Shown here piece by piece: positions 45,025 through 55,044 of a stretch of DNA of 64,000 bases. Every line of letters starts with the position of its first letter. The stretch's first letter is position 1. Under the pieces are notes generated by a model that was given only the letters and a program-made list of their open reading frames with translations, was not told the DNA's origin and made no database searches. Location: the NCBI RefSeq assembly GCF_016587435.1, contig NZ_BNJJ01000023.1:62001-126000 (forward strand), in the 5' to 3' direction. This DNA comes from Dictyobacter formicarum. GTDB lineage: Bacteria > Chloroflexota > Ktedonobacteria > Ktedonobacterales > Ktedonobacteraceae. The position numbers were made by a program, and so were the translations under genes.

Positions 45025-45407
45025 CGGGCGCGTCAGCGCCCGTACCTTTGTCCCCATTACTATATGCTGAAGGCAAGAAGCTTTTATAATGGGAAATTGC
45101 GGCCTGAATATATTATACCCATCGAAACAGGCTGCCTTTCCGTATAGTAAAGACGAGGGTCTGGCTGAATTCATCGATTATCAGGCCAGAAACTGTTAAA
45201 ATATGTATATGTTGTAATAAGTCTGGCAAGTAGGTCACTAATAGGTAAACAGGTTAATTGTTTTGAAAATATCGAAGGAATTATGCACCATAAATAGATT
45301 TTACATGGTTCTGTTACCGAACGTCCGAGCTATCCTCTATTGCTTCTGTGGAACATTTGGGCTATTATACACTTGTCTGACTCTTAGAAAAGGAGGGAAC
45401 CAGCAAC

Positions 45408-45799
45408 ATGGCAGGCAGCGATCGCAAAGCAGAGGCGAGGCGTAAAGGCGATAGGGTAGTGCCAAGCCTCGATCGTGGCTACTCGCGCGCTAGCCGAGCT
45501 GTTGGGGGACAAGGTTCAATAAGCTCGCAACGGGTTGAACAGCGCTCGAACTCAGCGTCACCAAAGCAAGGTTCGCGCGGTAGTGGGAGTGGTGGAGCGT
45601 CCAGGCAAGCCGCGCGAGGCCGTCAGGATGCTGGGGCCAAGGGGGAAAGAACAATAGTAAATCATCTTCCCGTTCACAGAGGTCTTCACGAACTCCTTCA
45701 GCACCCAGTGATGTCAAAGATACACAATTCCTCCAGTGGATACTGGATAAATGGAATAGTCTGTCTCCAAATCAACAGCAGCGCATTTCTAATTCATTA
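45408..45799 (+). CDS. N-terminal segment of FtsK in a shifted frame
   Basis: From ATG 45408, with GGAGG ~10 bp upstream, the frame reads MAGSDRKAEARRKGDR and continues as a basic, low-complexity linker (SPKQGSRGSGSGG). It leaves the FtsK frame near a GGGGG tract at 45641-45645. The FtsK frame is open from 45584 (GGKNNSKSSSRSQRS, FLQWILDKWNSLSPNQQQR) but has no ATG, GTG or TTG before 45800, which lies inside the first membrane helix. The natural protein therefore most likely starts here and crosses a -1 frame change, whether by sequence error, mutation or programmed slippage. Confidence 0.65.
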
Positions 45800-48679
45800 T
45801 TGCTTGTATTATCTTTACTTTTATTCTCGTCTTTAACTATTCTTAGTTCGGCACCGATTTGGAGCAACATCGGCAAGTTCTTTCTAGTTTTTCTTGGCTG
45901 GTCTGCATATGTTCTGGCCTTTGGCTTTGTAATGTTTGCAGTGACGCGCCTGTGTGAAAGTTTGCGCAATGAGCAATTGATCCGAAACTCGATGGTATTC
46001 GGTTTAGTTGTGCTGTGCCTGCTGGTGCTCTTAGAGAGTCGCCTGATTATGGGTCCTCTCACCGCCGGGGCGCTGGCCGATGTACTGGCACTGCCTTTTC
46101 AAGGTTGGCCACCAGCTGTAGGGCATGTACTGGTCATTGGGCTTATTTTGGTTGTGACGATTTTTACGTTCCGCATTACGTTTGCCCATGTGCTGATGGT
46201 GTATCGCTTTATTGAGCGTATTATTGGCGATGGGCCACGTGGTGAAGAAGAGGATGAGGAAGAGCTCGATGTCGCTCCATCGCGTTTTCTGGGCCAGCGA
46301 CCGCAATTCAGCCGCTATAGTGCGGCCAGCAAGGCGGCTCTGGACGATTTTGAAGATGCCGATGAGCGCGAGGATGAACTGGAACTTCCATCGACCCCTT
46401 CGCGGCGGCAATCGCCCTCGCGTTCTGGTAAGGCCGCCCCGGCGGCGCGAGCCTCCAGGCAGCCAGCTGCTCCACTCGTCGATGAAGAGATCTACTACGA
46501 CGATGGCTTCAACAGCTACGATGACTATAGTGATAAGACAATTGCCATCGAGCCAGAAGAATATGAGTACGAAGACGAAAACTATTATTTTGACGACGAG
46601 GACCCACTCAACGATATCAACCTGCATAAGCAACATATCAGTATGGTGCCGCGCGGAGTCCATGATCCGCAGCCATTAGATATCACTGACCATACCGGGG
46701 CGACGCGGGGAGCGCGTCAGCAGGCATTGTCATTTGATGATCAGACAGTTATAGATGATGATGTCGTGCTGCAGCCAGCTCCAGGCAATGAGCCCTTGAT
46801 ACTGGAACCCAAGCCGCGTGCCGAGGCGGCTAAACCTGGTCGGCAGATTCGCCAGGTGGCGCCAAATCCCCCGGTTCCGGTGCAGCGTCAGGCTAGCGCG
46901 GCCACCCCTGCTGTTTCGGCTGCTTCGAAAAAAATGGCGGCCGCCGTGGCCAGCGCTAATACACCAAACATTAAATCAAGCTGGCAGTTACCAAAGATTG
47001 ATGTGCTACAGGCACCTGATAGCATGAAGCAGCAGATTTTTTCGGAAGACACAGCTGCTCTGGCCAAGTTGATTCAGGACACGCTACGCAGTTTCCGCGT
47101 TGAAGCCGAAGTACGCGAAGAAGATATCAGCATTGGCCCAACCATTATTCGTTTTGGTATTCGTCCCACAGGCCGACCACAGATGATCGTGGATGAAAAA
47201 AGCGGCAAGATGGTTCCGGTGCGCGACGCTTCGGGACAAATCGTGTATGAGACACGAACCCGAGTCAGCCGCATCATGGCCTTGCAAAATGACCTGGCCC
47301 TCGTACTGGAGGCCAAGACCATTCGTATGGAAGCGCCCGTGCCCGGTCGTCCTTATGTTGGTGTTGAGATCCCCAATAAGAATAGTCGACTGGTCATGTT
47401 GCGCGAGGTATTAGAGAGCAAAGAGTTCCATGCCGCCAAAGTTAAGTCCAAGCTCTCGATTGGTCTGGGAAAAGACGTTGCGGGCCAGGTAAGGGTGGGC
47501 GATCTGGCCAAGATGCCCCACCTGTTGATCGCGGGTGCCACCGGAGCTGGCAAGAGCGTCATGATCAACGCTATTATCGCCAGCATCCTGATGCAATCCA
47601 CTCCCGACGACGTGCGGCTTCTGATGGTAGACCCCAAAATGGTGGAATTGAACATGTACAATGGCATTCCCCATCTGCTGTCGCCAGTAGTCGTAGAAGT
47701 CGAGAAGGTGGTATCGCTGCTCAAGAATGCTATTGCTGAAATGGAGCGCCGCTACCGGCTCTTTTCACAGCTCGGCGTGCGCAACCTGGAAGGTTATCGC
47801 AAGCTGCGCGCCCAGAAGTTGACGCAGGGTGATACCAGCCTGAACAACCTGCCAGCTATTGTCATCATCATCGACGAGCTGGCCGACCTGATGATGGCCG
47901 CGCCAGAAGAGGTCGAAGGCATGATCTGCCGCCTGGCCCAGCTGGCCCGTGCCACCGGCATTCACCTGGTGGTCGCCACCCAGCGCCCATCGGTTGACGT
48001 TATTACAGGTCTGATCAAAGCCAACATTCCAACCCGTATCTCTTTCATGGTCAGCTCCGCCGTCGACTCCCGCACCATTATCGATATGGGAGGCGCTGAG
48101 CGGCTACTAGGTCGTGGGGATATGTTATACCTACCCGCGGACGCGGGACGTCCTGAGCGCATTCAGGGCGCGTTTCTGAGCGATGAGGAGGCCCAACGTC
48201 TGGCCGACTTCTGGCGCCAACAAATTGTGCAACATGCGCTGGCTCTGGGTATTGATCCCAATGCCGCCAATGTGCAATCTCAGGTTGAGCCTGGTTGGGA
48301 ACTAAAAGTCGAGCAACCCGACGAATTTGAGTTAGAGGATGAATTGTTGGATCGAGCTGAAGATGTCGTGCGTGAGCAGGGCCGGGCCTCTATCTCATTG
48401 CTCCAGCGGCGCCTCAAAGTTGGCTACTCGCGTGCCGCCCGCTTGATCGACCTGCTCGAGCAGCGTGGCATCATTGGGCAATCAGTAGATGGAGGGCGGG
48501 CGCGCGAAGTCTACGACCACGGTCAGCGTGGAGGCGACGGACATAGTCTGGCGGATGAAGCCGACGATATCATGGTAGAAGAAAAGGCGCGCAACGATTT
48601 CCTGCGCAATCAAGCCTCGCGCTTCCAGCACAATCCACCCTCCCGCACCCCCATCGATGACGACGAAATGGACATGTAA
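45800..48679 (+). CDS. ftsK: DNA translocase FtsK/SpoIIIE
   Basis: 959 aa in this frame; about 1090 aa if the shifted N-terminus is joined. Four membrane helices in the first ~140 residues, a long acidic/low-complexity linker, then the translocase: an alpha domain region near FGIRPTGRPQMIVDEKSG, Walker A IAGATGAGKSV (~577-587), Walker B VIIIDELADLM (~687-697), RATGIHLVVATQRPSVDVIT, and the winged-helix gamma domain at ~845-910 (ISLLQRRLKVGYSRAARLID). It is a hexameric motor that pumps chromosomal DNA through the division septum; gamma reads orienting DNA sites. Confidence 0.95.
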   Translation: MLVLSLLLFSSLTILSSAPIWSNIGKFFLVFLGWSAYVLAFGFVMFAVTRLCESLRNEQLIRNSMVFGLVVLCLLVLLESRLIMGPLTAGALADVLALPFQGWPPAVGHVLVIGLILVVTIFTFRITFAHVLMVYRFIERIIGDGPRGEEEDEEELDVAPSRFLGQRPQFSRYSAASKAALDDFEDADEREDELELPSTPSRRQSPSRSGKAAPAARASRQPAAPLVDEEIYYDDGFNSYDDYSDKTIAIEPEEYEYEDENYYFDDEDPLNDINLHKQHISMVPRGVHDPQPLDITDHTGATRGARQQALSFDDQTVIDDDVVLQPAPGNEPLILEPKPRAEAAKPGRQIRQVAPNPPVPVQRQASAATPAVSAASKKMAAAVASANTPNIKSSWQLPKIDVLQAPDSMKQQIFSEDTAALAKLIQDTLRSFRVEAEVREEDISIGPTIIRFGIRPTGRPQMIVDEKSGKMVPVRDASGQIVYETRTRVSRIMALQNDLALVLEAKTIRMEAPVPGRPYVGVEIPNKNSRLVMLREVLESKEFHAAKVKSKLSIGLGKDVAGQVRVGDLAKMPHLLIAGATGAGKSVMINAIIASILMQSTPDDVRLLMVDPKMVELNMYNGIPHLLSPVVVEVEKVVSLLKNAIAEMERRYRLFSQLGVRNLEGYRKLRAQKLTQGDTSLNNLPAIVIIIDELADLMMAAPEEVEGMICRLAQLARATGIHLVVATQRPSVDVITGLIKANIPTRISFMVSSAVDSRTIIDMGGAERLLGRGDMLYLPADAGRPERIQGAFLSDEEAQRLADFWRQQIVQHALALGIDPNAANVQSQVEPGWELKVEQPDEFELEDELLDRAEDVVREQGRASISLLQRRLKVGYSRAARLIDLLEQRGIIGQSVDGGRAREVYDHGQRGGDGHSLADEADDIMVEEKARNDFLRNQASRFQHNPPSRTPIDDDEMDM

Positions 48680-48940
48680 CATAGGTTCGACCCTTGCGGT
48701 CGATTGCCGCGAGCCGCAGCGAGGCGGCCCCGTTCGGGTGTGGTTCGGTTCCCTGTGGCGACTCCTTTGGCCGGGCAAGCGGTGCTCAAACGGGAAGGTT
48801 CCTCTCGGGCACCGCGTGGGCCGAGGTATCCTCCCATGAGGGATATGATCTCTGGGATACGGGGCCCCACAAACGGCGGGGCTAATCGGAGGCAAGCTCC
48901 GAACCTATTATGATTGTTTATCCGAACCTATTATGATTGT
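48680..48940. repeat. GC-rich intergenic element with tandem 23-bp duplication
   Basis: Starts ATAGGTTCGACCCTTGC and ends GCAAGCTCCGAACCTAT, which are imperfect inverted ends. The interior is GC-rich with short hairpins. At the right end the 23-bp unit TCCGAACCTATTATGATTGT+TTA occurs twice in tandem (48898-48920 and 48921-48943). The second copy includes the stop codon of the GNAT gene. The end sequence TTCGGAGCTTGCCTCCG recurs at ~60811. Confidence 0.6.
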
Positions 48941-49795
48941 TTAAATGAAGGCGATATCGTAGACATCCTCGAGGGGACGATAGCCGATTTTCTGATAGAT
49001 GCTATTAGAGGTAGGGTTGGAGAGATCGGTAAAGAGGCTACAGGCACGCCAGCCATTGTCGAGGAGACGCTGGCTCAGGGCGGAGACACAGCTAGAAGCA
49101 TAGCCTTTGCCTCGTGCTTCGGGAGGCGTATAAACCGGGCCAATGTTGATAACGGTGCGCATGGCACGGCCTTTAGCCGCCATAGAGACGATCCGGCTTG
49201 CCGGAGTTTCCCAGAAAAAGAAATCGCCATTGGCGAGCCTGATTGGCAGACTGCGTGTAATGTCGTCGGCAGGTTGATCAAGATGGGCCTCTTTAGCAAA
49301 GGCCAGCATCCATTTCAGGAGTAGCTCGCGATCCCCTTGAGTCGCCTGGCGTAAACGCCCGGTTGTGATCGGAGGCTGCAGGACCTCAGTCAGTTCAAAG
49401 ACGCGCTCACGCACTGCGATCCGGTAGGACTGCCCGGTAGCGGTCTGCCAGCTCCGCGCAAAATCTTCAGCCACCTTGACGGGTCCGATGCAACCGGGGA
49501 AGACTACCTGGTGGTTTTGTAGATACTCAACCAGTGTATCCAGGGCTGCCTGATGTTTTTCTGGCCGCTGGCTATAGAGGATCAGGCGATTGGGTGGCGT
49601 CATACAGGCGGCCACCAATAATCCATGTTCATCAGTGACGGTGGCCAGAAATGGAATGCTCCCATAATAATCAGGCTGGGCCTGAAGGCGCATACTGATG
49701 CCAAGCATAAGATTATTGGCCGCCTCGTTTTGGAGCAAGACATCTTGCGTCTGGGCCAGGAAATCCTGGGCGTGTGTGTGAATGGTGATCTGCAT
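48941..49795 (-). CDS. GNAT family acetyltransferase
   Basis: 284 aa. The N-terminal half is a degenerate GNAT-like region (LLVAACMTPPNRLILYS). The C-terminal half is a full GNAT fold with acetyl-CoA turn PEARGKGYASSCVSALS and ACSLFTDLSNPTSNSIYQKI, then GYRPLEDVYDIAF. The substrate is unknown. GGAGGGA precedes the ATG. It lies 35 bp downstream of trmD on the same strand. Its stop codon lies in a tandem 23-bp duplication. Confidence 0.9.
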   Translation of the reverse strand: MQITIHTHAQDFLAQTQDVLLQNEAANNLMLGISMRLQAQPDYYGSIPFLATVTDEHGLLVAACMTPPNRLILYSQRPEKHQAALDTLVEYLQNHQVVFPGCIGPVKVAEDFARSWQTATGQSYRIAVRERVFELTEVLQPPITTGRLRQATQGDRELLLKWMLAFAKEAHLDQPADDITRSLPIRLANGDFFFWETPASRIVSMAAKGRAMRTVINIGPVYTPPEARGKGYASSCVSALSQRLLDNGWRACSLFTDLSNPTSNSIYQKIGYRPLEDVYDIAFI

Positions 49796-49830
49796 GGGCT
49801 CCCTCCGGTTATGATGATAATGACCGGGTT

Positions 49831-50559
49831 TTATATATGGGTTTCGTCGTCCAACTCTTTTAATATCTTTTTGTCCTGTTTACTGCTCAGGTCGAGTTTG
49901 GCGAAGAGATCGGGTCGGCGCTCACGTGTACGGCGAATCGCCTCTTTGCGGCGCCAGCGCTCGATGTTGGCGTGGTGCCCGGAGAGCAAGACATCTGGAA
50001 TGCCCCAGCCGCGGAAGACTGGAGGGCGCGTATATTGGGGATATTCCAGCAGATTATTGCTATGCGACTCGTCAGCGGCCGAGCCCTCGGTCAGTACGCC
50101 GGGCGTCAGGCGACTGACGGCATCCACCACGATCATCGCCGCCAGCTCTCCGCCTGTCAGCACATAGTCACCAATAGAGATCTGATCAGTTACCAGGTGT
50201 TCGCAGACACGTTCATCGATACCCTCATAGTGGCCACAGAGAAGCGTAATGCGTGGCTCCTGGGCCAGTTCATGGGCGATTTTTTGATTAAACAGACGCC
50301 CCTGGGGCGTTAGATAAATAATGGGGCCGCCCTGATGGACCGCCTCAATGGCATTGAAAATCGGATCAGGCTTCATAACCATACCGACCCCACCGCCATA
50401 GGGATAATCATCCACAACATGGTGTTTGTCGGTCGTGACATCACGGATATTGTGCAGAGCGATACTCAAGAGATTACGCTCCTGGGCCCGCTTCAGAATA
50501 CTTTCCGTAAATGGACCCTGAAACATGGCGGGGAAAAGCGTGAAAATGTCGAAATGCAT
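49831..50559 (-). CDS. trmD: tRNA (guanine-N1)-methyltransferase
   Basis: 242 aa. It methylates N1 of G37 in tRNAs, preventing frameshifting. SPOUT features: [17 protein letters not shown] start, [15 protein letters not shown], the knotted AdoMet site [30 protein letters not shown] and [15 protein letters not shown]. Start at ATG 50559, with GAGGTG 9 bp upstream; a GTG four codons earlier overlaps that ribosome site and is less likely. It is detached from the usual rpsP-rimM-rplS cluster. Confidence 0.96.
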   Translation of the reverse strand: MHFDIFTLFPAMFQGPFTESILKRAQERNLLSIALHNIRDVTTDKHHVVDDYPYGGGVGMVMKPDPIFNAIEAVHQGGPIIYLTPQGRLFNQKIAHELAQEPRITLLCGHYEGIDERVCEHLVTDQISIGDYVLTGGELAAMIVVDAVSRLTPGVLTEGSAADESHSNNLLEYPQYTRPPVFRGWGIPDVLLSGHHANIERWRRKEAIRRTRERRPDLFAKLDLSSKQDKKILKELDDETHI

Positions 50560-50702
50560 GTGTCTACTCACCTCTACGTATATGTGTTACAATAACACCG
50601 TTGCCTCTTACTGGCAAGTCTATGGCTTGGATGCATAAAGCTTTTCGAACGTATACCTCGTTCTCGAAAAGACCAGTTGAAATTTCCACCGCGGAGTCTA
50701 TT

Positions 50703-52292
50703 ATGTCTTGGTTCCAGCCGCAGCACGTAGAAGATCCTCTTGATCAAATGACGGTTCTGGTGGGTAGAGCGATACAATTGCTGCGTGGTGAATCGGGTGT
50801 GTTTGTGGTCTCAAACGAAGCGTTTGATCCACAGAGCAGTGCTGAATATACACTCTATCATCTAAACAAAGCTGCCGTGCCCTTTCTGCTGGCCTATGTG
50901 CAGGAAAGCATGCAGCCAAATACATTGCATCCTCTCGTTGTAGAGACGATACCACCAGAGCTGGCCAGACAATTAGGATTGGCGGAAGAGGTGGTAGAGG
51001 GGCAAGGAGTTGAATGTGGTTCTTTGGCCCTGTATGATGAAGCGGGGCCGCTTGGAACATTGTATTTCCTACGCCTGGCCACGTTGCGCTCGTGTTTTGA
51101 ACGCTACAGCAACGAAGATGACGCTGAGCAATCGGCGCTACACCTGTTCGCGACCCAGCTCGCGGGCAGCTTACGTTTCGCCCTGCGTTCTCAAGCCCTG
51201 GTAAAAGAGCAGGGCCGCCTGGCAGCTATTTTTCAATATAGCACCGAAGGCATCTTAACGGTCGATAACGCGCTGCGTATTATCGATTTTAATCCTGCCA
51301 TGGAACGTTTGACTGGCTGGCGCGAAAACGAAGTCCTGGGCCAGTTCTATATCAAAGTGCTGCGCCCCAAAGATCGCCAGGGCAACGACCTGGGATTGCA
51401 GGATTCTGCGGTCCTGCAGGCATTTGCGGGTCAGGAGGTGGTCAATCGCGAGATGTTCATCTGTGCTCGTGACGGGCAGCGTTTCGCGGTAGCGGTCACC
51501 GTCTCATGTGTCCGTTCGGCGCGTGGGGAGCCCATGAACGGCATTTTAAACGTTCATGACCTGACCCGAGAACTGCAACAAGAGGAGCAGCGCTCAACGT
51601 TTATTTCTGTTATTTCGCATGAATTGCAGACGCCGATCGCGATCATCAAAGGCTACGCATCCACATTAGCACGTGCCGATGCGCGCTTTGATAGCAAGAC
51701 GATTCGCTCACGCCTGGTGGCGATTGAGGAAGAGGCGGACCGCCTGAATAAGCTAGTGGGCAACCTGCTTTACGCCTCGCGCATTCAAGCTAATGGATTA
51801 CAGATGGATATCACCACACTCGATCTGGAGAATCTGATTCGTAGCATGGCCCGGCGACTACGTGCCAAACATCCCGAGGCCCAGATCGAACTCTCGATAC
51901 CGCCGCACTTGCCAGCTGTTATGGCCGACCGCGAGCGTATCGAAGAAGTATTACAAAATCTATTAGATAACGCCGTGAAGTACTCGCCAGGGAAACCAGA
52001 AATTACTGTTGCCTGCTATGTGACTGGAGAAGAAGTTATCGTCAGTATCATCGACACTGGCATGGGCATTGCGCTGCGCGAACAAGAGCAAATTTTTGAC
52101 CGTTTTCACCGTATTGGAGAGCCGCTCTCCCAATCGACACCTGGGGCGGGTCTGGGCCTGTATATCTGTAAAGCAATTATCGAGGCCCATGGAGGGCGTA
52201 TCTGGGTTGAAAGCACACTGCGCCAGGGTTCAACGTTTTCGTTTAGTTTACCGCGTGAGGAGAAAGCGCCATTACCAATGGTGGTTTTTTGA
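50703..52292 (+). CDS. PAS-domain sensor histidine kinase
   Basis: 529 aa from ATG 50703 (GGAG 8 bp upstream; frame open to 50601). There is no membrane segment, so it is cytoplasmic. The N-terminal ~180 residues look GAF-like. A PAS domain follows ([38 protein letters not shown]), then HisKA with [19 protein letters not shown] (phospho-His), and an HATPase ([12 protein letters not shown]-box, [30 protein letters not shown]). The stop codon overlaps the start of the response-regulator gene, so the two are translationally coupled. Confidence 0.93.
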   Translation: MSWFQPQHVEDPLDQMTVLVGRAIQLLRGESGVFVVSNEAFDPQSSAEYTLYHLNKAAVPFLLAYVQESMQPNTLHPLVVETIPPELARQLGLAEEVVEGQGVECGSLALYDEAGPLGTLYFLRLATLRSCFERYSNEDDAEQSALHLFATQLAGSLRFALRSQALVKEQGRLAAIFQYSTEGILTVDNALRIIDFNPAMERLTGWRENEVLGQFYIKVLRPKDRQGNDLGLQDSAVLQAFAGQEVVNREMFICARDGQRFAVAVTVSCVRSARGEPMNGILNVHDLTRELQQEEQRSTFISVISHELQTPIAIIKGYASTLARADARFDSKTIRSRLVAIEEEADRLNKLVGNLLYASRIQANGLQMDITTLDLENLIRSMARRLRAKHPEAQIELSIPPHLPAVMADRERIEEVLQNLLDNAVKYSPGKPEITVACYVTGEEVIVSIIDTGMGIALREQEQIFDRFHRIGEPLSQSTPGAGLGLYICKAIIEAHGGRIWVESTLRQGSTFSFSLPREEKAPLPMVVF

Positions 52293-53023
52293 TGATGGAA
52301 CAGGAAGTATTTGATCAGCGTGACATGACTATTTTGATCGTGGACGATGAGCCGCGTATCCGCGATCTTGTGCGTATGAATCTGGAGTTAGAGCACTATC
52401 GCGTGCTCGAAGCCAGTAACGGCATCGAAGCCATGGACGAACTACGCGATAACCTGCCCGACCTGGTCGTATTGGACGTAATGATGCCAGAGATGGATGG
52501 CTTTGAAACCCTCAGAGCCATTCGTGAAGTATCGACTGTCCCGGTAATTATGCTTACAGTGCGGCAGAATGAACAGGATCGCATCCGTGGCCTGGACCTC
52601 GGAGCCGACGATTATATTGCCAAGCCTTTCAGTCCCCGTGAGCTACTTTCGCGTATTCGAGCACTCTTACGTCGTTCTCTAATGGCCCCTCCATCGCGTA
52701 AAACAGAGATCGTAGTTGATGATGACTTGACTATTGATTTTGCCCGCCGTGAAGTCATTGTACGTGGACAAAAAGTGGTCTTGCGGCCAACCGAGTACCG
52801 ACTACTCTATCACCTGGTCAGCAATGCCGGCCGTCTGCTCACACATGAAACCTTATTATCAAAAGTCTGGGGACGAGAGTATCGTGATGAGTCGCACTAT
52901 CTGCGCCTCTATATTACCTATTTACGTCAAAAGATAGAGAAAGACCCCGCACATCCACAGTATATTCTTACCGAGCGTGGAGTCGGATATCGCTTTAAAG
53001 CCCTTGATGATGTACATAAATAA
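52292..53023 (+). CDS. OmpR/PhoB family response regulator
   Basis: 243 aa. Receiver: [15 protein letters not shown], phospho-Asp in [15 protein letters not shown], Lys in [12 protein letters not shown]. The C-terminal winged helix ([20 protein letters not shown], then [29 protein letters not shown]) is of the OmpR type. Partner of the PAS kinase just upstream (TGATG overlap). Start at ATG 52292 or the next codon, 52295. Confidence 0.95.
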   Translation: MMEQEVFDQRDMTILIVDDEPRIRDLVRMNLELEHYRVLEASNGIEAMDELRDNLPDLVVLDVMMPEMDGFETLRAIREVSTVPVIMLTVRQNEQDRIRGLDLGADDYIAKPFSPRELLSRIRALLRRSLMAPPSRKTEIVVDDDLTIDFARREVIVRGQKVVLRPTEYRLLYHLVSNAGRLLTHETLLSKVWGREYRDESHYLRLYITYLRQKIEKDPAHPQYILTERGVGYRFKALDDVHK

Positions 53024-53053
53024 GCGAGAGCATGCGTGCCCGAGCCCTTTGTA

Positions 53054-53084
53054 TTTGTTGGTGCGCACCGTGCGCACCAACAAA
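53054..53084. repeat. perfect hairpin, 15-bp stem around a single C
   Basis: TTTGTTGGTGCGCAC, C, then the exact complement; as a realistic fold GCGC-ACCGT-GCGC at the apex. It lies between the OmpR regulator and the UroD-family gene and has no flanking modules. Confidence 0.88.
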
Positions 53085-53122
53085 TGGAACAGGTTGGTTC
53101 TGGAACAGGAGAGCATTGTTTA

Positions 53123-54112
53123 ATGAATAAAAAGGAACGCGTAGATGCAGCCCTGCGTGGCGAAAAAGTCGACCGGGTTCCCGTCAGCGTATGGGGACAC
53201 GATTATGAGCGAGAGTGGGGAGTTCAATCATTAGCCGAAGCAGTGGCCGAAAATTTTAATCGCTATGATTGGGACTACGTTAAAGTGAATCCACGGGCCT
53301 CCTACCTGGTTGAAGGCTGGAAGGCCAGATATCGTCCCTCAGGTCACAAATTTCAGCCCCCTATTTGTGAATATACACCTATTAAGAGCGCTTCAGACTG
53401 GAAACGCATTCGTCCTCTGGAGCCGGATCATGGGTCCCTGGGTGAGCAACTGCGGGTATTGCAACTGGTCAACCACGAAGTTGGCTACGACGCCTATTTT
53501 GCTCAGACCATTTTTTGTCCCCTGGGTGTGGCTCGTTACCTGGCCGGCGAAAATAATGAGCCCGTGCTGTTAACCATTCGCGAAGATCGGCGCGCGTTGC
53601 ATACTGCCTTACGTATCATTACAGAAACCCTGATCAACTATGCTATTGCTTGCCTGGAGCAGGGAGCGAGCGGCATCTTCTACGCAACCAACGGCTGGGC
53701 CAGCGCGGGCCTGCTCACGCAAGACCAATACCGTGAATTTGGCGAACAATATGATCTCGAGTTCTTAGACGCCATCAAGAGTCGTAGCAAATTCAATATC
53801 CTGCATAACTGTGGTGCGAACATCTACTTTGACCTGTTAGCCTCGTATCCAGTGCAGGTAATCAGCTGGGCGCCCAATCTGGAGGGTAATCCTGATTTGC
53901 GCGATGGCCGTATGCGTAGCGGAAAAGCTGTGATGGGTGGGCTCAATGAGCGCACTACCCTCAAGCAAGGGACGCCGGGGCAGGTACAGGATGAAATTGG
54001 TGCGGTTCTGGAGCAGACAGGGGGACAGGGATTATTGTTGGCGCCTGGCTGTGCTATCGCGCCCGAGACACCCGCGCAGAATCTGGAAGCCATTCGCCGT
54101 GCGTTATCTTGA
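53123..54112 (+). CDS. uroporphyrinogen decarboxylase (URO-D) family protein
   Basis: 329 aa. Start ATG 53123 (MNKKERVDAALRGEKVDRVP, typical family N-terminus), with GGAG ~10 bp upstream; the longer frame crosses the upstream hairpin and is not credible. Family features include YDWDYVKVNPRASYLVEGW, AIACLEQGASGIFYATNGWA, FNILHNCGANIYFDLLA and VMGGLNER. The HemE signature with RQAGRY is absent, so it belongs with the broader URO-D/cobalamin methyltransferase-like group rather than being clear HemE. The substrate is not determined. Confidence 0.82.
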   Translation: MNKKERVDAALRGEKVDRVPVSVWGHDYEREWGVQSLAEAVAENFNRYDWDYVKVNPRASYLVEGWKARYRPSGHKFQPPICEYTPIKSASDWKRIRPLEPDHGSLGEQLRVLQLVNHEVGYDAYFAQTIFCPLGVARYLAGENNEPVLLTIREDRRALHTALRIITETLINYAIACLEQGASGIFYATNGWASAGLLTQDQYREFGEQYDLEFLDAIKSRSKFNILHNCGANIYFDLLASYPVQVISWAPNLEGNPDLRDGRMRSGKAVMGGLNERTTLKQGTPGQVQDEIGAVLEQTGGQGLLLAPGCAIAPETPAQNLEAIRRALS

Positions 54113-54503
54113 CACTTGCTGATGCATTCGTTATACTTCCTCATAATTCTCAACGGTGAATTGGACGTGTGGCGTAAGTGTTTTGAGATGTTTAACCTTG
54201 TCTCAATATTCGCTCCAGAGGGAGCCGGTCGCACCAGCGGCGTGGCTATGTATAGCTGAGAGCAAATAGAAATTTCCCCATCCTGGCTAATCATTATTAG
54301 ATTATGCAACAGAGGGGATGAAAAATGTTGTATAGTAGTATCTAACAAATAGCAGAGAAGGCCGTACATCGCGCTGTAAAGCAGGAGCGGAGGGTGAAAA
54401 GGTGGAGCGCTCAAGGTGCATGTATCCTCAACTTCTGTGAACAACACAAACCAGTGCACTCGCGCCGCACTTTGGTGGTAATAGAGAGGGTATACCGCGA
54501 GCA
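54113..54503. other. spacer without recognisable content
   Basis: AT-rich, 391 bp. I see no hairpin module, terminator or convincing small gene. The promoter of the NUDIX cluster is expected here but no confident -35/-10 pair was found. Confidence 0.5.
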
Positions 54504-55040
54504 ATGGAGCGATATAGAACAATGCGGGCCTATTCGGCGGGTGGCGTTGTGTTTCGCCTTGCTTCTCTGCTCTCTCCTGACAGAGACTTCACACAGAACT
54601 ATAGCGAGTCCAGACGAAATGATGAAGGATTCGATAAGATGGTATCTATGGAAGTAGCGCTGGTGGGGCGTAGTCACGCCGGTATCTGGGCCCTACCTAA
54701 AGGGACGCCTCAGCCAGGCGAGACAATCGAGCAGGTCGCAGTGCGCGAGGTGCAGGAAGAAACGGGCTTGCAAGTACAACTGATTGCTTATATTGGTAGC
54801 ATCTCGTATTCATTTGTACGCGAGCAAGTGCGCTATCATAAACAGGTGCGGCATTTCTTATTGGAAGCAGTTGGCGGTGATACCGCTTTACATGATCAAG
54901 AATACGATCTTGTACAGTGGTTCCCTTTATATGAAGCCAGTCGCCGCCTGACATATCAGAACGAAGTGCACATTTTATACCAGGCCGAAGAAATGCTACA
55001 GCGCTGGTTGCAATATCGGCAGCAGGAAGGGCAAAAGTAG
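54504..55040 (+). CDS. NUDIX hydrolase
   Basis: 178 aa. The Nudix box GTPQPGETIEQVAVREVQEE then TGLQV fits GX5EX7REXXEEXGU, preceded by GIWALPKG. The start region RAYSAGGVVFRL is typical of MutT/Ap4A-type members. An insertion of ~25 residues (DRDFTQNYSESRRND) separates the first strand from the box. First gene of a tight cluster with a two-helix membrane protein (4 bp away) and a MEDS-domain gene. Confidence 0.9.
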   Translation: MERYRTMRAYSAGGVVFRLASLLSPDRDFTQNYSESRRNDEGFDKMVSMEVALVGRSHAGIWALPKGTPQPGETIEQVAVREVQEETGLQVQLIAYIGSISYSFVREQVRYHKQVRHFLLEAVGGDTALHDQEYDLVQWFPLYEASRRLTYQNEVHILYQAEEMLQRWLQYRQQEGQK

Positions 55041-55044
55041 CAAT

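Larger units (their letters stand above)
44854..45407. other. spacer with double giant hairpin
   Basis: Contains the palindromic flanking module at 44865-44890 (GCGGGCGGGCGCATACGCG), two adjacent perfect hairpins (44901-44950 and 44953-45024), a right-hand GGGCGCGTCAGCGCCC palindrome at 45026-45041, and then ~360 bp of AT-rich sequence leading to FtsK. The frames that read through the second hairpin on both strands give the same start peptide because the DNA is palindromic; they are not genes. Confidence 0.7.

Noticed and set aside
44944..45174. Mirror-image reading frames on both strands across the 44953-45024 hairpin
   Set aside because: They share their first residues only because the DNA is palindromic; there is no ribosome site and no recognisable protein.
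53036..53122. Upstream extension of the URO-D family protein
   Set aside because: The added residues are encoded by the 53054-53084 hairpin, and the family N-terminus with a ribosome site starts at 53123.
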